DNA of 64,000 nucleotides from Candidatus Heimdallarchaeota archaeon (GTDB taxonomy: Archaea; Asgardarchaeota; Heimdallarchaeia; Heimdallarchaeales; Heimdallarchaeaceae): the NCBI GenBank assembly GCA_019057815.1, contig JAHLWR010000011.1, positions 1 through 64,000 of the forward strand. Reading direction: 5' to 3'. Position 1 is the first letter of the stretch. Every line of letters starts with the position of its first letter. The notes below the pieces were generated by a model that saw only the letters and a list, made by a program, of their open reading frames with translations, searched no databases and had not been told where the DNA came from. Shown here piece after piece: positions 34,088 through 42,719 of this stretch. The position numbers were made by a program, and so were the translations under genes.

Positions 34088-36028
34088 ATAACTACATTAA
34101 CAGATTTCTTTCAAGCATTAACTAAAAGTTATGTTCTTAGACCATTCTTGACAGCAATTATTATCGGTGTTGTCTGTGCAATTATTGGGGTTTTTATCAT
34201 TCTAAGAGGATTAGTTTTCTTTGGGAATGGCATTGCACATTCTGCGTTTGCAGGTGGAGCTTTAGCGATACTATTAAACTTACCTTCACCACTTCAACTA
34301 TTAGTGATTACAGGTTTTACAACTGCAACAGCAATAAGTATTGGATATGTAAATCAGAAAGCGAAAATTACAAATGAAACAGCAATAGGGATATTTTTTG
34401 CTTTTACAATGGCACTTGGAGTCATCTTTGTTAGTCTATATAAAACATATAACATTGCAATAAGCTCATTACTCTTTGGTAGTTTAGCATCAATAAGCAA
34501 TACTGAACTTATAACAAACTTGGTTTTAGCACTAATAATTATTAGTGTCGTTCTCATAATTAGAAGAGGATTATATTTTCTAACATTTGACGAAGAATTA
34601 GCCAAAGCAAATGGTATGGCTGTTAATTTCTTATCATATACATTTCTCATACTTACAGCATTGACAATTGTTATGTGTATTACAACAGTTGGAATTATCC
34701 TAGTAATGGCATATATCGTTACTCCAGCAGCAGCAGCATACCAGTTTACATACAAATTAAAAAGGATGATCATTTATTCAGTAATATTCGCCGTTATTGC
34801 TTCTTTTTTGGGTTTTATGATAGCATATTTACTCGATATTTCCGGAAGTGCAACAATAGCTATTGTTCTAACATTAATGTTTCTTATATCAATGCTAATC
34901 TCACCAAAACGACGATCAAGAAAAATAGGCGCAGATGTAACGCTTTGTATTAAGTGTGAAAAATTAGTAGAAGAGTCCGAGTGTAAATACTGCATTATTA
35001 GTGAAAATACTCGCATAAATGACAATTTAAAAGAACCATTGTTACCTAATCAAATCTTCAAAGATGATGAAAATAGAATAATAAAACAAGAGAAACTACA
35101 AGAAAATAATGTTTCAAATAAGGAGAGTAACCCCATTATAGATTTACGTGATATTTCAGTAGTTTTAGATAAGAATCTCATTATTGATGATATAAACTTA
35201 CAAATCAGAAAGGGGGAGTATATTGGTTTAATCGGTAAAAATGGATCTGGAAAGAGCACATTAATGAAAACAATATTAGGATTGATCAAACCAACAAAAG
35301 GTACTGTGAGAATTTTTGGTTTACCTATAGAAAAAAAACTTAGTAGAAGAATATCAATCAAAAAAATAATTTCTACATATACGAGAAAAAATACAAGGAA
35401 TAACATTTCTTTGAATATTTATGATCGTATTGGTTATGTTTCTCAAATGCATCTAATTCAGAGAGAATTTCCAGCTACAGTTCGCGATGTTGTTGCAATG
35501 GGATTGTACAAGAAGGGTAGCTCTTTAATAGTAAAAATGCTTAGGCTTTTGGTACTTATATTCCATTTTCCATTGGTTTTCTATGATACTGAAGGTTTTG
35601 TAAAGAAATTTAGAGGAAGAATCCAAAGCGTTAAGGATGTTAAAAAACATAGGAAAGATAATAATGAAAAAGTCTTAAACGCATTACATAAAGTCGGAAT
35701 GGGAACATTCCAGAATCGCCCAATAGGTCATCTTTCGGGGGGAGAACAGCAAAAAGTACTTGTAGCTCAATCTCTTGCTAGAAATCCAGAGATTTTACTT
35801 CTAGATGAACCTACAGCAGCTCTGGATTTTGTTATGGTGAAAAATTTCCTAGATCTGCTAAATACACTGAATAAGAAATATGGTCTAACATTGATTGTTA
35901 TCCAACACAACCTTGAGATGTTGCGACCTTTCTGTTCAAGATTGATTATGTTAAAAGGAATAATAGTTTATGATGGTTTACCAAACATTCCTAGAGCAGA
36001 TCAAGTATTAGAAACAGTATTCTCTTGA
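34088..36028 (+). CDS. Fused metal ABC transporter: ZnuB-type permease, zinc ribbon, ZnuC-type ATPase
   Basis: Residues about 1-275 are an ABC-3 permease with eight hydrophobic helices (VFFGNGIAHSAFAGGA matches the family). Residues about 285-310 hold a small zinc-ribbon-like motif, CIKCEKLVEESECKYC. Residues about 350-640 are the ATPase with GKNGSGKST, LSGGEQQK and LLLDEPTAALD. Two hydrophobic stretches and a 60-residue insertion lie between the Walker A and signature motifs. The first ordinary start is TTG 34148, which would remove the N-terminal 20 residues. A GGAG at 34074-34077 and ATA at 34088 fit the family's N-terminus, so I start there. Confidence 0.85.
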   Translation: MTTLTDFFQALTKSYVLRPFLTAIIIGVVCAIIGVFIILRGLVFFGNGIAHSAFAGGALAILLNLPSPLQLLVITGFTTATAISIGYVNQKAKITNETAIGIFFAFTMALGVIFVSLYKTYNIAISSLLFGSLASISNTELITNLVLALIIISVVLIIRRGLYFLTFDEELAKANGMAVNFLSYTFLILTALTIVMCITTVGIILVMAYIVTPAAAAYQFTYKLKRMIIYSVIFAVIASFLGFMIAYLLDISGSATIAIVLTLMFLISMLISPKRRSRKIGADVTLCIKCEKLVEESECKYCIISENTRINDNLKEPLLPNQIFKDDENRIIKQEKLQENNVSNKESNPIIDLRDISVVLDKNLIIDDINLQIRKGEYIGLIGKNGSGKSTLMKTILGLIKPTKGTVRIFGLPIEKKLSRRISIKKIISTYTRKNTRNNISLNIYDRIGYVSQMHLIQREFPATVRDVVAMGLYKKGSSLIVKMLRLLVLIFHFPLVFYDTEGFVKKFRGRIQSVKDVKKHRKDNNEKVLNALHKVGMGTFQNRPIGHLSGGEQQKVLVAQSLARNPEILLLDEPTAALDFVMVKNFLDLLNTLNKKYGLTLIVIQHNLEMLRPFCSRLIMLKGIIVYDGLPNIPRADQVLETVFS

Positions 36029-36053
36029 AAAATGCATTGTACATTCCAGTAAG

Positions 36054-36088
36054 TTTTTCTGTTCATTTATCATCTTTGAACAGAAAAA
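36054..36088. terminator. Strong hairpin after the metal transporter gene
   Basis: A perfect 12-bp stem (TTTTTCTGTTCA and TGAACAGAAAAA) with an 11-base loop starts 26 bases after the stop codon. It is the strongest simple hairpin I found in this region and most likely marks the transcript end or a mRNA-stabilising element. Confidence 0.6.
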
Positions 36089-36128
36089 AAACAAAAATAA
36101 TACTAACTATATGTGTTTTCAAACAAAG

Positions 36129-36136
36129 TTTATAAG
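36129..36136 (+). promoter_or_regulatory. TATA box of the alba gene
   Basis: TTTATAAG lies about 50 bases upstream of the alba ATG, at the right place for an archaeal TATA element with a short leader. Confidence 0.55.
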
Positions 36137-36185
36137 AAAAAACCAAATAGTTACACTAACGGAAATATGCAACTTGTGATTCAAA

Positions 36186-36482
36186 ATGTCAGATAAAAAA
36201 GATTTTCAAAATGACAGATCTACAATCTTCATAAGTAAAAAAGGCACAATGAATTACTGTTTAGTAGCTGTAACTATTTTCAACAAAGGAGCTGAGACAT
36301 GCCAGATTAGAGCAAGAGGAAGGTTGATCAGCAAAGCAGTAGATGTAGCAGAAATCACAACACGAAAATTTTTGCCTGAGATGTTAGAAATTGCAGAAGT
36401 TAAAATTGGTTCAGAAGAAGTAGAAAACGATGGTTTTAAAAAAAGCGTATCAACTATCGATATCACTCTTAAGAAAAAATAG
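36186..36482 (+). CDS. alba: Alba DNA/RNA-binding chromatin protein
   Basis: A 98-residue dimeric nucleic-acid-binding protein of archaeal chromatin. The family pattern is clear: IFISKKGTMNYCLVAVTIFNKGA, then CQIRARGRLISKAVDVAEITTRKF and the last strands KIGSEEVEN and VSTIDITLKKK. The Lys normally acetylated/methylated in IGxKPxxNY is replaced in context by KKGTMNY, still basic. It is monocistronic with a good TATA box. Confidence 0.92.
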   Translation: MSDKKDFQNDRSTIFISKKGTMNYCLVAVTIFNKGAETCQIRARGRLISKAVDVAEITTRKFLPEMLEIAEVKIGSEEVENDGFKKSVSTIDITLKKK

Positions 36483-36538
36483 AACAAGTAACTTGCTTCT
36501 TTCTAAGATGAATTTTTTAAGATGAAGTAACATAAACT

Positions 36539-36739
36539 TTAGCTGTATAGGTCAATGTTACGCTTTTTGAACGAATCAAAATACGAATAACTATACATTG
36601 ATTCGTTAAAGTGTTTGGGGTAATAGCTATCTTTAGACACCGCTAAATTAATAGCATTTTCAGTATATTCTAGTGTTACTTTTATCCCGTTTTCATTGAA
36701 TAGTTCTCTCTCTGTTTCCCAACATAGCGGGATTTGCAT
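36539..36739 (-). CDS. Possible small protein, unknown
   Basis: A 66-residue frame with an ATG start, ending near the alba 3' end. It has no recognised family; the composition is plausible (charged N-terminal half, Tyr/Ser-rich end). There is no other gene in this gap on either strand. A TATA-like TTTTAAAGAC lies upstream on the reverse strand. It may be a real small gene or chance. Confidence 0.3.
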   Translation of the reverse strand: MQIPLCWETERELFNENGIKVTLEYTENAINLAVSKDSYYPKHFNESMYSYSYFDSFKKRNIDLYS

Positions 36740-36869
36740 TCGGGTTGATTATGAAAAAAGGTTTTAAAGACATATATTTGTGCTAAATACTAGCTATTAA
36801 TAATTATTTATGTAAAAAGATTTTACGCTAAATATATTAACTTACATTTTTATATTAGAATACTATTTA

Positions 36870-37241
36870 GTGATAGTGATTACAATGCAATGTCCTCAAT
36901 GCGGTACTGAAAATCCACAAGACGCAGCTTTCTGCCGTAAATGTGGAAGAAATATTGGCACCACTAGTCCTGAATCATCACAGCCCACAACTCTTGGTAC
37001 TCCCCCTCAACAAGAATATGCACAGCAACAATACGCTCCAACTCCAAGTAAAAGATTTGTTAGATGTTCAAATGATAGTACTATCGCTGGAGTGTGTTCT
37101 GGTTTCGCTAGATATGCAAATATCGATGTTTCCTCAACCAGAATAATAACGCTTTTGCTATTACTCTTTACAGCTTCAGGAATATTTTGGGTTTATCTTA
37201 TATTATGGATAATTTTACCAAAAGAACAATGTACAAACTAA
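36870..37241 (+). CDS. Zinc-ribbon plus PspC-domain membrane protein
   Basis: Residues 5-30 contain a double CxxC zinc ribbon (CPQCGTEN and CRKCGR). A Gln/Pro/Thr-rich linker follows, and a PspC domain ends the protein (SNDSTIAGVCSGFARYANIDVS, then a membrane segment with YLILWIILP). In bacteria PspC responds to membrane stress; in archaea the combination with a zinc ribbon is common and its role unknown. The second ATG at 36885 gives the tighter N-terminus MQCPQCG and may be the true start. Confidence 0.83.
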   Translation: MIVITMQCPQCGTENPQDAAFCRKCGRNIGTTSPESSQPTTLGTPPQQEYAQQQYAPTPSKRFVRCSNDSTIAGVCSGFARYANIDVSSTRIITLLLLLFTASGIFWVYLILWIILPKEQCTN

Positions 37242-37261
37242 AAAGTTTTGAAGCATTTTCT

Positions 37262-38071
37262 TTAGGAATTCTTTTCTTCTTTTTTATTTACAAAAAAATC
37301 TTCTAATTTACTTGACTTTGGTCTTTGAATAACAGGAAAAATCTCACTCCAAGGTACTTTTTTTATGCTCATACCATTTTTTTCCAAGTATTCTTGAACA
37401 TTTTTTGGAAAATTAGGTGCAACCATTATTGCTCTAATAATCTTTTTTTCTGTATCTTTAAAATACTCCACATAACGTTTTAACTGATGAGCATCAGCTG
37501 GAGATGCGTTTCTTTTTTTAACTTCAACAATTACTTCTCTCCCCTTTGTATCTCTTCCCTTAATATCGACTGGTCCAACTTTTGTTTGAAATTCCGTTTT
37601 AACGACTTTAAATCCTTCTTCAATTAATTCAGGGTGTGTAACAAGATACTTGACTAGATCAGATTCATCACCATAAATTTCGATTTCTGTTCCATCTAAA
37701 GCGTGCCAAAGTATAGAAGTGAATATTTGTTCAAACACGACTATTAATGTTTCACCCGTTTTTTTTCTACGTGTGAACATTTCTAAAGTTGAATCCTTTT
37801 CTGAAAAATGAATGGGGCCTGCATCAGGTTTTTGCCAATTCAGGGGTTTTACACCTTCAGGTCCGTGCATGATAATTGATAGATCTTTCTTTATCACTAA
37901 TAAGCGATCTCCACTTTCTAGTGTGGATTTTATTCTTCCATCAAAATAAGCTTTACATCTTCCAGCTATTATAATCATTTTATCTCCAACAGCTTTGTTT
38001 AGCCTATCTATGAGATTATTAATAGGTGATACTGGAAGATTTACAATATTACTGAGTTCCATCTGAACCAC
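37262..38071 (-). CDS. nucS: Mismatch-specific endonuclease NucS/EndoMS
   Basis: NucS cuts both strands at mismatched bases in archaea and actinobacteria and works with PCNA. The C-terminal nuclease domain shows GPVDIKGRDTKGREVIVEVKKR (Asp and Glu-x-Lys catalytic positions) and QLKRYVEY. The N-terminal domain has the DNA-binding segment PEGVKPLNWQKP. The tail SKLEDFF resembles a PCNA-interaction box with the leading Gln missing. The start is either GTG 38071 or ATG 38062; the second gives MELSNIVN. It overlaps the small upstream membrane-peptide frame. Confidence 0.9.
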   Translation of the reverse strand: MVQMELSNIVNLPVSPINNLIDRLNKAVGDKMIIIAGRCKAYFDGRIKSTLESGDRLLVIKKDLSIIMHGPEGVKPLNWQKPDAGPIHFSEKDSTLEMFTRRKKTGETLIVVFEQIFTSILWHALDGTEIEIYGDESDLVKYLVTHPELIEEGFKVVKTEFQTKVGPVDIKGRDTKGREVIVEVKKRNASPADAHQLKRYVEYFKDTEKKIIRAIMVAPNFPKNVQEYLEKNGMSIKKVPWSEIFPVIQRPKSSKLEDFFVNKKEEKNS

Positions 38072-38183
38072 GTTTTGAAGTCAACGATTTAAGATCCTTA
38101 ATGAAAGTGAATATACCTGAAATAAGCAGAGCTAGAGCTAACGTAAAAACTATTCCCAATCCTATCCACCCATAAACATCCAA
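38049..38183 (-). CDS. Small single-helix membrane protein upstream of nucS
   Basis: A frame of 44 residues with one hydrophobic helix (GLGIVFTLALALLISGIFTFI) and a charged C-terminal end. The start may be TTG at 38183, or possibly GTT at 38189 after a GGAG. Its stop overlaps the 5' end of nucS, a sign of coupled translation. There is no family match by eye. The hydrophobic profile is clear, but reality of the gene depends on a non-standard or rare start. Confidence 0.45.
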   Translation of the reverse strand: MDVYGWIGLGIVFTLALALLISGIFTFIKDLKSLTSKRGSDGTQ

Positions 38184-38344
38184 ATTAACATCAGTCTCCG
38201 TTTTTCATGTCTTTAACTGTTTATCGTTATCTCATATTTAAAATTGTTCTGTCAGAGAAAAATTTCAATTTACCTTTGTATTAAAACATACAAAAAACTA
38301 TAAACACTAAAATATCTGGTTAAAATATATGATAAAACAAACAA

Positions 38345-39154
38345 GTGAAAATTATGGTACTAATACCTGATATAATGTTGTATATTCAATTGGGAACTGT
38401 AATAGTTTGTCTTCTTTATGCTTCAGTTGTTGATATAATTAAAAGAGAAGTTTCTGATATTCCTTGGATTATAATGGCTTTAGAAGGTTTGATAACTACA
38501 ATTATCTTTCTGGTTTACTCTGAGAATAGGAAGTCAGAGTGGATAACAATTGCAATTAATCTAGGGTTAGGGATAATTATAGGTTTGACTTTATATTACA
38601 CAGGGATAATGGGAGGAGCTGATGCAAAAGCTCTTATGGCACTCTCAATAAACACAGCAATCTATCCTTTTAACTTCGAATTGACAAGTTATAGTGTATA
38701 TTCCTATTTACCTCCTATCTTTAACACGTTCTTCAATTGGTTACTTGTGATGATTATAATCTATCCAATACCTTTGTTAATCTACAATCTAATCCTTAAA
38801 ATCAAAGGTACCAATTTGTTTGAAGAAGTGCATGCTAATATGGCAGATAAAATTCTTATGCTTATATCTGGATATATCCTTCCTGTTGAAAAAGCTACAA
38901 AGAGAGTTGATATAGTCTACTCTGAAATCTACGATGACAAAAACGAAAAATGGAAACTAAAACACTTCATGGCTGTACAAGAAATCGAGGAGGAAGAGGA
39001 GTTTAAAAAACAAATCGAAGAAAAAGTAGAAAAAACAGAAAAGAAAAAGATATGGGTTAAAGTATTACCACCAGGAATTCTTTTTCTATTAATTGGATAT
39101 ATAATCAATATTTTAGTGGGTAACGTCTTCTTTGCGATATTGCTTCAATCCTAA
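38345..39154 (+). CDS. A24 prepilin/preflagellin peptidase (FlaK/PibD type)
   Basis: An integral membrane aspartic peptidase that removes signal peptides from archaeal type IV pilin-like proteins. The two catalytic aspartates are visible: Asp in LYASVVDIIKREVSD after the first helix and Asp in MGGADAKALMAL after the third. The 269-residue length includes a charged cytosolic segment (about 195-235, rich in E/K) between the fifth and last helices, which is longer than in short family members. No pilin genes are adjacent. Confidence 0.85.
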   Translation: MKIMVLIPDIMLYIQLGTVIVCLLYASVVDIIKREVSDIPWIIMALEGLITTIIFLVYSENRKSEWITIAINLGLGIIIGLTLYYTGIMGGADAKALMALSINTAIYPFNFELTSYSVYSYLPPIFNTFFNWLLVMIIIYPIPLLIYNLILKIKGTNLFEEVHANMADKILMLISGYILPVEKATKRVDIVYSEIYDDKNEKWKLKHFMAVQEIEEEEEFKKQIEEKVEKTEKKKIWVKVLPPGILFLLIGYIINILVGNVFFAILLQS

Positions 39155-39176
39155 AAAGGAAAAAAATAAAGGAAAT

Positions 39177-39989
39177 TTAAGAAAGCTTGTTGAACTCTGA
39201 ATATGAGCTTTCTGAACAATCTTCCAAAACTTTGTCTATTTTTTTCTTGTAATTTCCAATTATGTAGTTTAAAACTTCATCATAGTCAACACTCAACCTG
39301 TAGCATCTTTTGAAAAAGGGCAATATACTTTTCAGATCTTTATGGAGAATGCGGACAGCTCTAGACAAAGCAATAAGATTGTTACCATAAGGCACAGCAT
39401 CTTTTAATGCAAAGTTTTTTGATTGTAGAAAATCAATTACATATATTTTGTCGTTGTAGAACATTAGATTATGTTCGCTGAAATCTCCATGCACCCACTG
39501 ACCTTGAAACATGTTATGGAGAATGTCAATAACTTGTTCTAGAATTTCATCAGAAGAGATAAGGGAATCTTTCTTAATATCGCTTAATAAGGGAGCAGGT
39601 CCATCAGCATCTCCAATAAGTTCCATTGAAAAACTATATGTCAACCTATTGTAAGGTTGAGGTACGGATAAGCCGAGTTTGAACATATCTAACGTTTTGT
39701 AATATTCAAGTTTAGCAAAATGAGAAATCACTTCATAGGGTGATGAACGAAATGTCTTGTTAATTGTTTCACGATGGGTTGTTCTATGAATTTTGTAACT
39801 TTTTACAGCAACTAGACGATTTTCATAATCTTTACCCCAGAAAACAAAAGCTTCTTTACCTTGCCCAATAACTTGATAAGCTTCTTTAATAAGCCCATTT
39901 TCAATGGCATCCTTGATTGCAATACTAGGAGTAAGTTCACCTATTGCTTCACCAGTTTCTCGATGATACCAATATTTCTCATTGAGCAT
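39177..39989 (-). CDS. RIO-type serine/threonine protein kinase
   Basis: A RIO kinase, likely acting in ribosome assembly. Visible are the ATP-site GQGKEAFVFWG, the Lys in RLVAVKSYK, the catalytic loop VHGDFSEHN, and the metal-binding VIDFLQS. The N-terminus (about 1-40) is a short helical extension with GEAIGELTPSIAIKDAIENGL. I start at ATG 39989 (MLNEKYWYHRETG) instead of 40013. The group (RIO1 or RIO3-like) is unclear. Confidence 0.86.
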   Translation of the reverse strand: MLNEKYWYHRETGEAIGELTPSIAIKDAIENGLIKEAYQVIGQGKEAFVFWGKDYENRLVAVKSYKIHRTTHRETINKTFRSSPYEVISHFAKLEYYKTLDMFKLGLSVPQPYNRLTYSFSMELIGDADGPAPLLSDIKKDSLISSDEILEQVIDILHNMFQGQWVHGDFSEHNLMFYNDKIYVIDFLQSKNFALKDAVPYGNNLIALSRAVRILHKDLKSILPFFKRCYRLSVDYDEVLNYIIGNYKKKIDKVLEDCSESSYSEFNKLS

Positions 39990-40013
39990 TACAACACTTC
40001 CTAATAGATACAA

Positions 40014-40360
40014 GATTTAGATTTTTTAATACGAATCGAAATTTTATTTTAATCACATTCCAACTGAAGGAATCAACAAAACAAATGAAATTGGGGCTTT
40101 GTGAGAAAAAATAGATTCTAACTGAATCAATTGATAATGTAATAAGAAATGTTAGCGTTAACAATCAGTAGAACTGTTAAAAATCAACGTTATGTAAAGG
40201 TATCATAGTACAACCCAAATTTTTCCCAACAAATTCAATCGCGTTAACAATGTTACCAATCATTTGTTCTATGACACCTCCTACAGTTCTATTTTACAAT
40301 AAAGAGTGTTTATTATTTAAGATTAACTCTTTTAGTGAATAGGAATAAGTAATAAAAATT
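40014..40360. other. Intergenic stretch between RIO kinase and tRNA-Gln
   Basis: It holds no strong gene. On the reverse strand a 28-residue frame (40177-40263) follows a good AGGAGGTG sequence 13 bases before its ATG. The sequence reads coding-like (MIGNIVNAIEFVGKNLG), and it may be a small gene or the remnant of one. The rest is AT-rich spacer. Confidence 0.35.
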
Positions 40361-40436
40361 TGGTAGTCCCCAGGAGATTCGAACTCCTGTCCCGGGATTC
40401 AGAGTCCCAGATGTTTGACCACTACACTAGGGGACT
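40361..40436 (-). tRNA. tRNA-Gln (anticodon CTG)
   Basis: The reverse strand folds as a complete cloverleaf. The acceptor AGTCCCC/GGGGACT is followed by discriminator A and an encoded CCA. The T-loop has TTCGAAT, and the anticodon loop CTCTGAA contains CTG. The first acceptor pair is A-U, as in other archaeal glutamine tRNAs. There is no intron. Confidence 0.92.
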
Positions 40437-40531
40437 TTATTCGTTACTATATCTCCTCATTATTCATGTGTTTTTTAATTTTTCTTTAAAACAGCGGAAA
40501 ATAATATTTAATCTTAATACATAGCAGAAAT

Positions 40532-41862
40532 CCCCTAACTTTAGGTGGGGGATGAATGCGATAGAAACATCTATTCATCTATTACTCGTCTTTTTATAGT
40601 GAAAAAAGTACTAAGGAAATAAGGAAATGAACTGATGTTAACCTACAAAGTGCAACTGTACCCGAACAAACAGCAACAAGCAAAACTTGGTGAACAGTTG
40701 GATATTTGTAGAAAACTCTATAATAGACTACTAGAAGAGTGTAAGAAAGAACAAGAGAAGGGAGAAAAACTCACACAAATCAAAACTCAATCGTTTATAG
40801 TAGGGCTAAAAAATACTTCTATGCCCGAATTGAAAGGAGTACATTCTAAAGTTTTACAGATGGTCAACTACACTCTATGGACAAATATCAAGAGTCTATC
40901 CCAATTAAAAAAGAATGGGCATAAAATCGGTCACTTACGTTTTAAAGGAAAAGGATGGTACAAGACTATCAACTATAACCAGAGCGGTTTCAAGATAGAC
41001 GAAAACAAAAACAAACTAACCTTTTCTAAGATTGGGACTATCAATTGTAGAGGACTAAATAATAGAGTAAGAGAAAACAAAATTAAAGGGATAATACTCA
41101 AACGCACTCAAACGGGTAGATGGTTCGCGAATATACAAATAGAAAACTCTCCAGTAGTTCTTCCTAAAACCTCTAAAAGCGTAGGGATAGATGTAGGGAT
41201 AAATTCTTACGCAGTGGATTCGGATGGACGAGAGATAGAGAATCCTAAAAACATAGAAAGACAATTAAAGAAACTTAAAAATAAGCACAAATCTCTTAGT
41301 CGTAAAAAGCAAGGTTCAAAGAATTGGTTAAAAGCCAAATATCAGTTGGCTAAACTCTACACTAAAGCTGTTGACCAGCGTAAAGACTTCTTACATAAAG
41401 TCTCAAACTTTTATGTAGATAATTATGATATTATCTGTGTGGAAAACTTGAATATTAAAGGACTCACACAGAAAGGTAATAAGAAACACAAGCGGTCACG
41501 CACACTCCATCGTAACATTCTCGACGCTTCATGGGGAATATTCTTCAACTATTTATCTTATAAAGCTGTAAACGCTGATAAAGAACTAGTTAAAGTTCCA
41601 CCAAGAGGTACTACTCAAGAATGTTCCAGATGTGGAGAGATAGTTCCTAAGACATTAAATGATAGGACACACTCTTGTCCTTATTGCGACTTAGAGATAG
41701 ACCGCGACTATAACGCTTCAATAAACATTTTGAAGAGGGGTAAGGGATATGCCTCTTTACTTGTGGAGAACAGACCTCTAATCACTATCACTGCTTCTGC
41801 TTTCGTTAGTGGTCAAGTCTTTTCAATGAATCAAGAAACGCCTACCTTTAGGAAGGTGTAGT
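40532..41862 (+). mobile_element. IS200/IS605-type TnpB-only element
   Basis: A left-end hairpin with CCTAA/TTAGG arms (40534-40545) and flanking C/G tract lies about 85 bases before tnpB. A right-end hairpin with ACCTT and AAGGT arms and CCTTTAGG core follows the tnpB stop region (41841-41862). No tnpA (Y1 transposase) gene is present, so the element is non-autonomous. The right boundary coincides with the stop codon of the reverse-strand zinc-ribbon gene. Confidence 0.8.
40635..41861 (+). CDS. tnpB: TnpB RNA-guided nuclease (IS200/IS605 OrfB)
   Basis: A 408-residue TnpB. RuvC-like catalytic residues are Asp186 (VGIDVGIN), Glu270 (CVENLNIKG) and Asp358 (DRDYNASIN), with the zinc ribbon CSRCG ... 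CPYC (Cys330, 333, 348, 351) in between. The N-terminus (YKVQLYPNKQQQAKL) and the end SGQVFSMNQETP are typical of archaeal members. All motifs are intact, so the nuclease could be active. TnpB proteins are the ancestors of Cas12 and cut DNA with a guide RNA made from the element's 3' end. The gene is not accompanied by tnpA. Confidence 0.93.
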   Translation: MLTYKVQLYPNKQQQAKLGEQLDICRKLYNRLLEECKKEQEKGEKLTQIKTQSFIVGLKNTSMPELKGVHSKVLQMVNYTLWTNIKSLSQLKKNGHKIGHLRFKGKGWYKTINYNQSGFKIDENKNKLTFSKIGTINCRGLNNRVRENKIKGIILKRTQTGRWFANIQIENSPVVLPKTSKSVGIDVGINSYAVDSDGREIENPKNIERQLKKLKNKHKSLSRKKQGSKNWLKAKYQLAKLYTKAVDQRKDFLHKVSNFYVDNYDIICVENLNIKGLTQKGNKKHKRSRTLHRNILDASWGIFFNYLSYKAVNADKELVKVPPRGTTQECSRCGEIVPKTLNDRTHSCPYCDLEIDRDYNASINILKRGKGYASLLVENRPLITITASAFVSGQVFSMNQETPTFRKV

Positions 41863-41875
41863 TCATTCTTCATAG
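41700..41875 (+). ncRNA. Predicted TnpB guide RNA (omega/reRNA) region
   Basis: By analogy with characterised TnpB systems, the guide RNA covers the 3' end of tnpB and the right-end hairpin (41841-41862), with the guide read from the flanking DNA starting near 41863. The boundaries are not determined. The hairpin is seen; the RNA is inferred. Confidence 0.4.
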
Positions 41876-42057
41876 ATTACTCTTTGCATATAAACCTCAC
41901 AATCCGAGCAAACGAGAAAATCATAGGATTCTTTATCAAGGTAGTAGATAGTAAATTTCATCGGTTTACCACACTTTCCACACTTAATATCGGATGGCTG
42001 TTCCTCTATAAACACCAACTTTGTGACATCAACTGTAGGTTTAACATATCGAGACAT
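41863..42057 (-). CDS. Small zinc-ribbon protein
   Basis: A 64-residue protein with one zinc ribbon formed by CGKCGKP and CSDC, 30 residues apart, followed by a short acidic end. Its function is unknown. The stop codon lies exactly at the right end of the TnpB element, in the TCATTCTT sequence that is also found at the TnpB relic at 16153. The last residues may thus derive from the insertion. Confidence 0.7.
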   Translation of the reverse strand: MSRYVKPTVDVTKLVFIEEQPSDIKCGKCGKPMKFTIYYLDKESYDFLVCSDCEVYMQRVIYEE

Positions 42058-42206
42058 TACTAATCACACTTTTTTTATGAAAAAAACTAGTTATATAGTA
42101 CAAAAAATTTGTAGTTTTTATAGGTTTCGAATGTTATGCTTTTAAAATTCAAAAGTATCTATCTTGAACATAATAGTTTTTCAAATAATTTTACACAATT
42201 GAGAGC

Positions 42207-42219
42207 AAAATATATATAC
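42207..42219 (+). promoter_or_regulatory. TATA box of the cyclophilin-like gene
   Basis: AAAATATATATAC lies 24-36 bases before the ATG at 42243, which fits a leaderless or very short-leader transcript. Confidence 0.55.
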
Positions 42220-42242
42220 ATCTTTATTTTTATCCCACAAGA

Positions 42243-42617
42243 ATGAGTGCTGAGAAATATAAACTGAAGTTTATCTTACCTAATATAGGGGAAGCAAGAG
42301 GAGAGTTAATACGAATTAAGGGACCACATCTCACTGAGAAGATCAATAGAGCTTTACCCATCACCTCTAGAGGTTTGAAGCGAGATGACATGTTTATAAT
42401 TCCCGTAAAAGTAATTTATGTTATTGAACGACCTACATATACCGGTAGGAGGGGAGACATATTATTCTCCTCAACTTCCAAAGCTATTATAATTCTATTG
42501 AAAGAAAAACGTTTTGACTTAAAAGTAGCAAATTTAGGTTCTATCACAAAAAACATTAAAATCTTTGATCAGCCTGCTGTCTCTTCTGGTGTAAGAATTG
42601 AGGTAATTAACGAATAG
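42243..42617 (+). CDS. Cyclophilin-like fold protein (archaeal Cyclophil_like family)
   Basis: A 124-residue protein with the pattern of the archaeal cyclophilin-like family seen in TM1367-type structures: an ARGELIRIKGPHLTEKINRALPI segment corresponding to the conserved P-x-x-x-x-x-[IL]-x-x-x-LP, then strands ending RRGDILF and a last KAIIILLKEK. These proteins share the cyclophilin barrel but generally lack isomerase residues, and the role is unknown. A TATA box lies at leaderless distance. Confidence 0.6.
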   Translation: MSAEKYKLKFILPNIGEARGELIRIKGPHLTEKINRALPITSRGLKRDDMFIIPVKVIYVIERPTYTGRRGDILFSSTSKAIIILLKEKRFDLKVANLGSITKNIKIFDQPAVSSGVRIEVINE

Positions 42618-42719
42618 TAAATTTTCTAGCTATTACATTTGATGATAAATAAAGCTTACAAAAACTCTTATAAACAGTTCTCATGTCATTAAATCAATAA
42701 CATGTAACGAGGAATCTTG

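Noticed and set aside
40635-41861. Cas12-type CRISPR effector
   Set aside because: The size, ends and motifs are those of TnpB; there is no CRISPR array or cas gene in the window.
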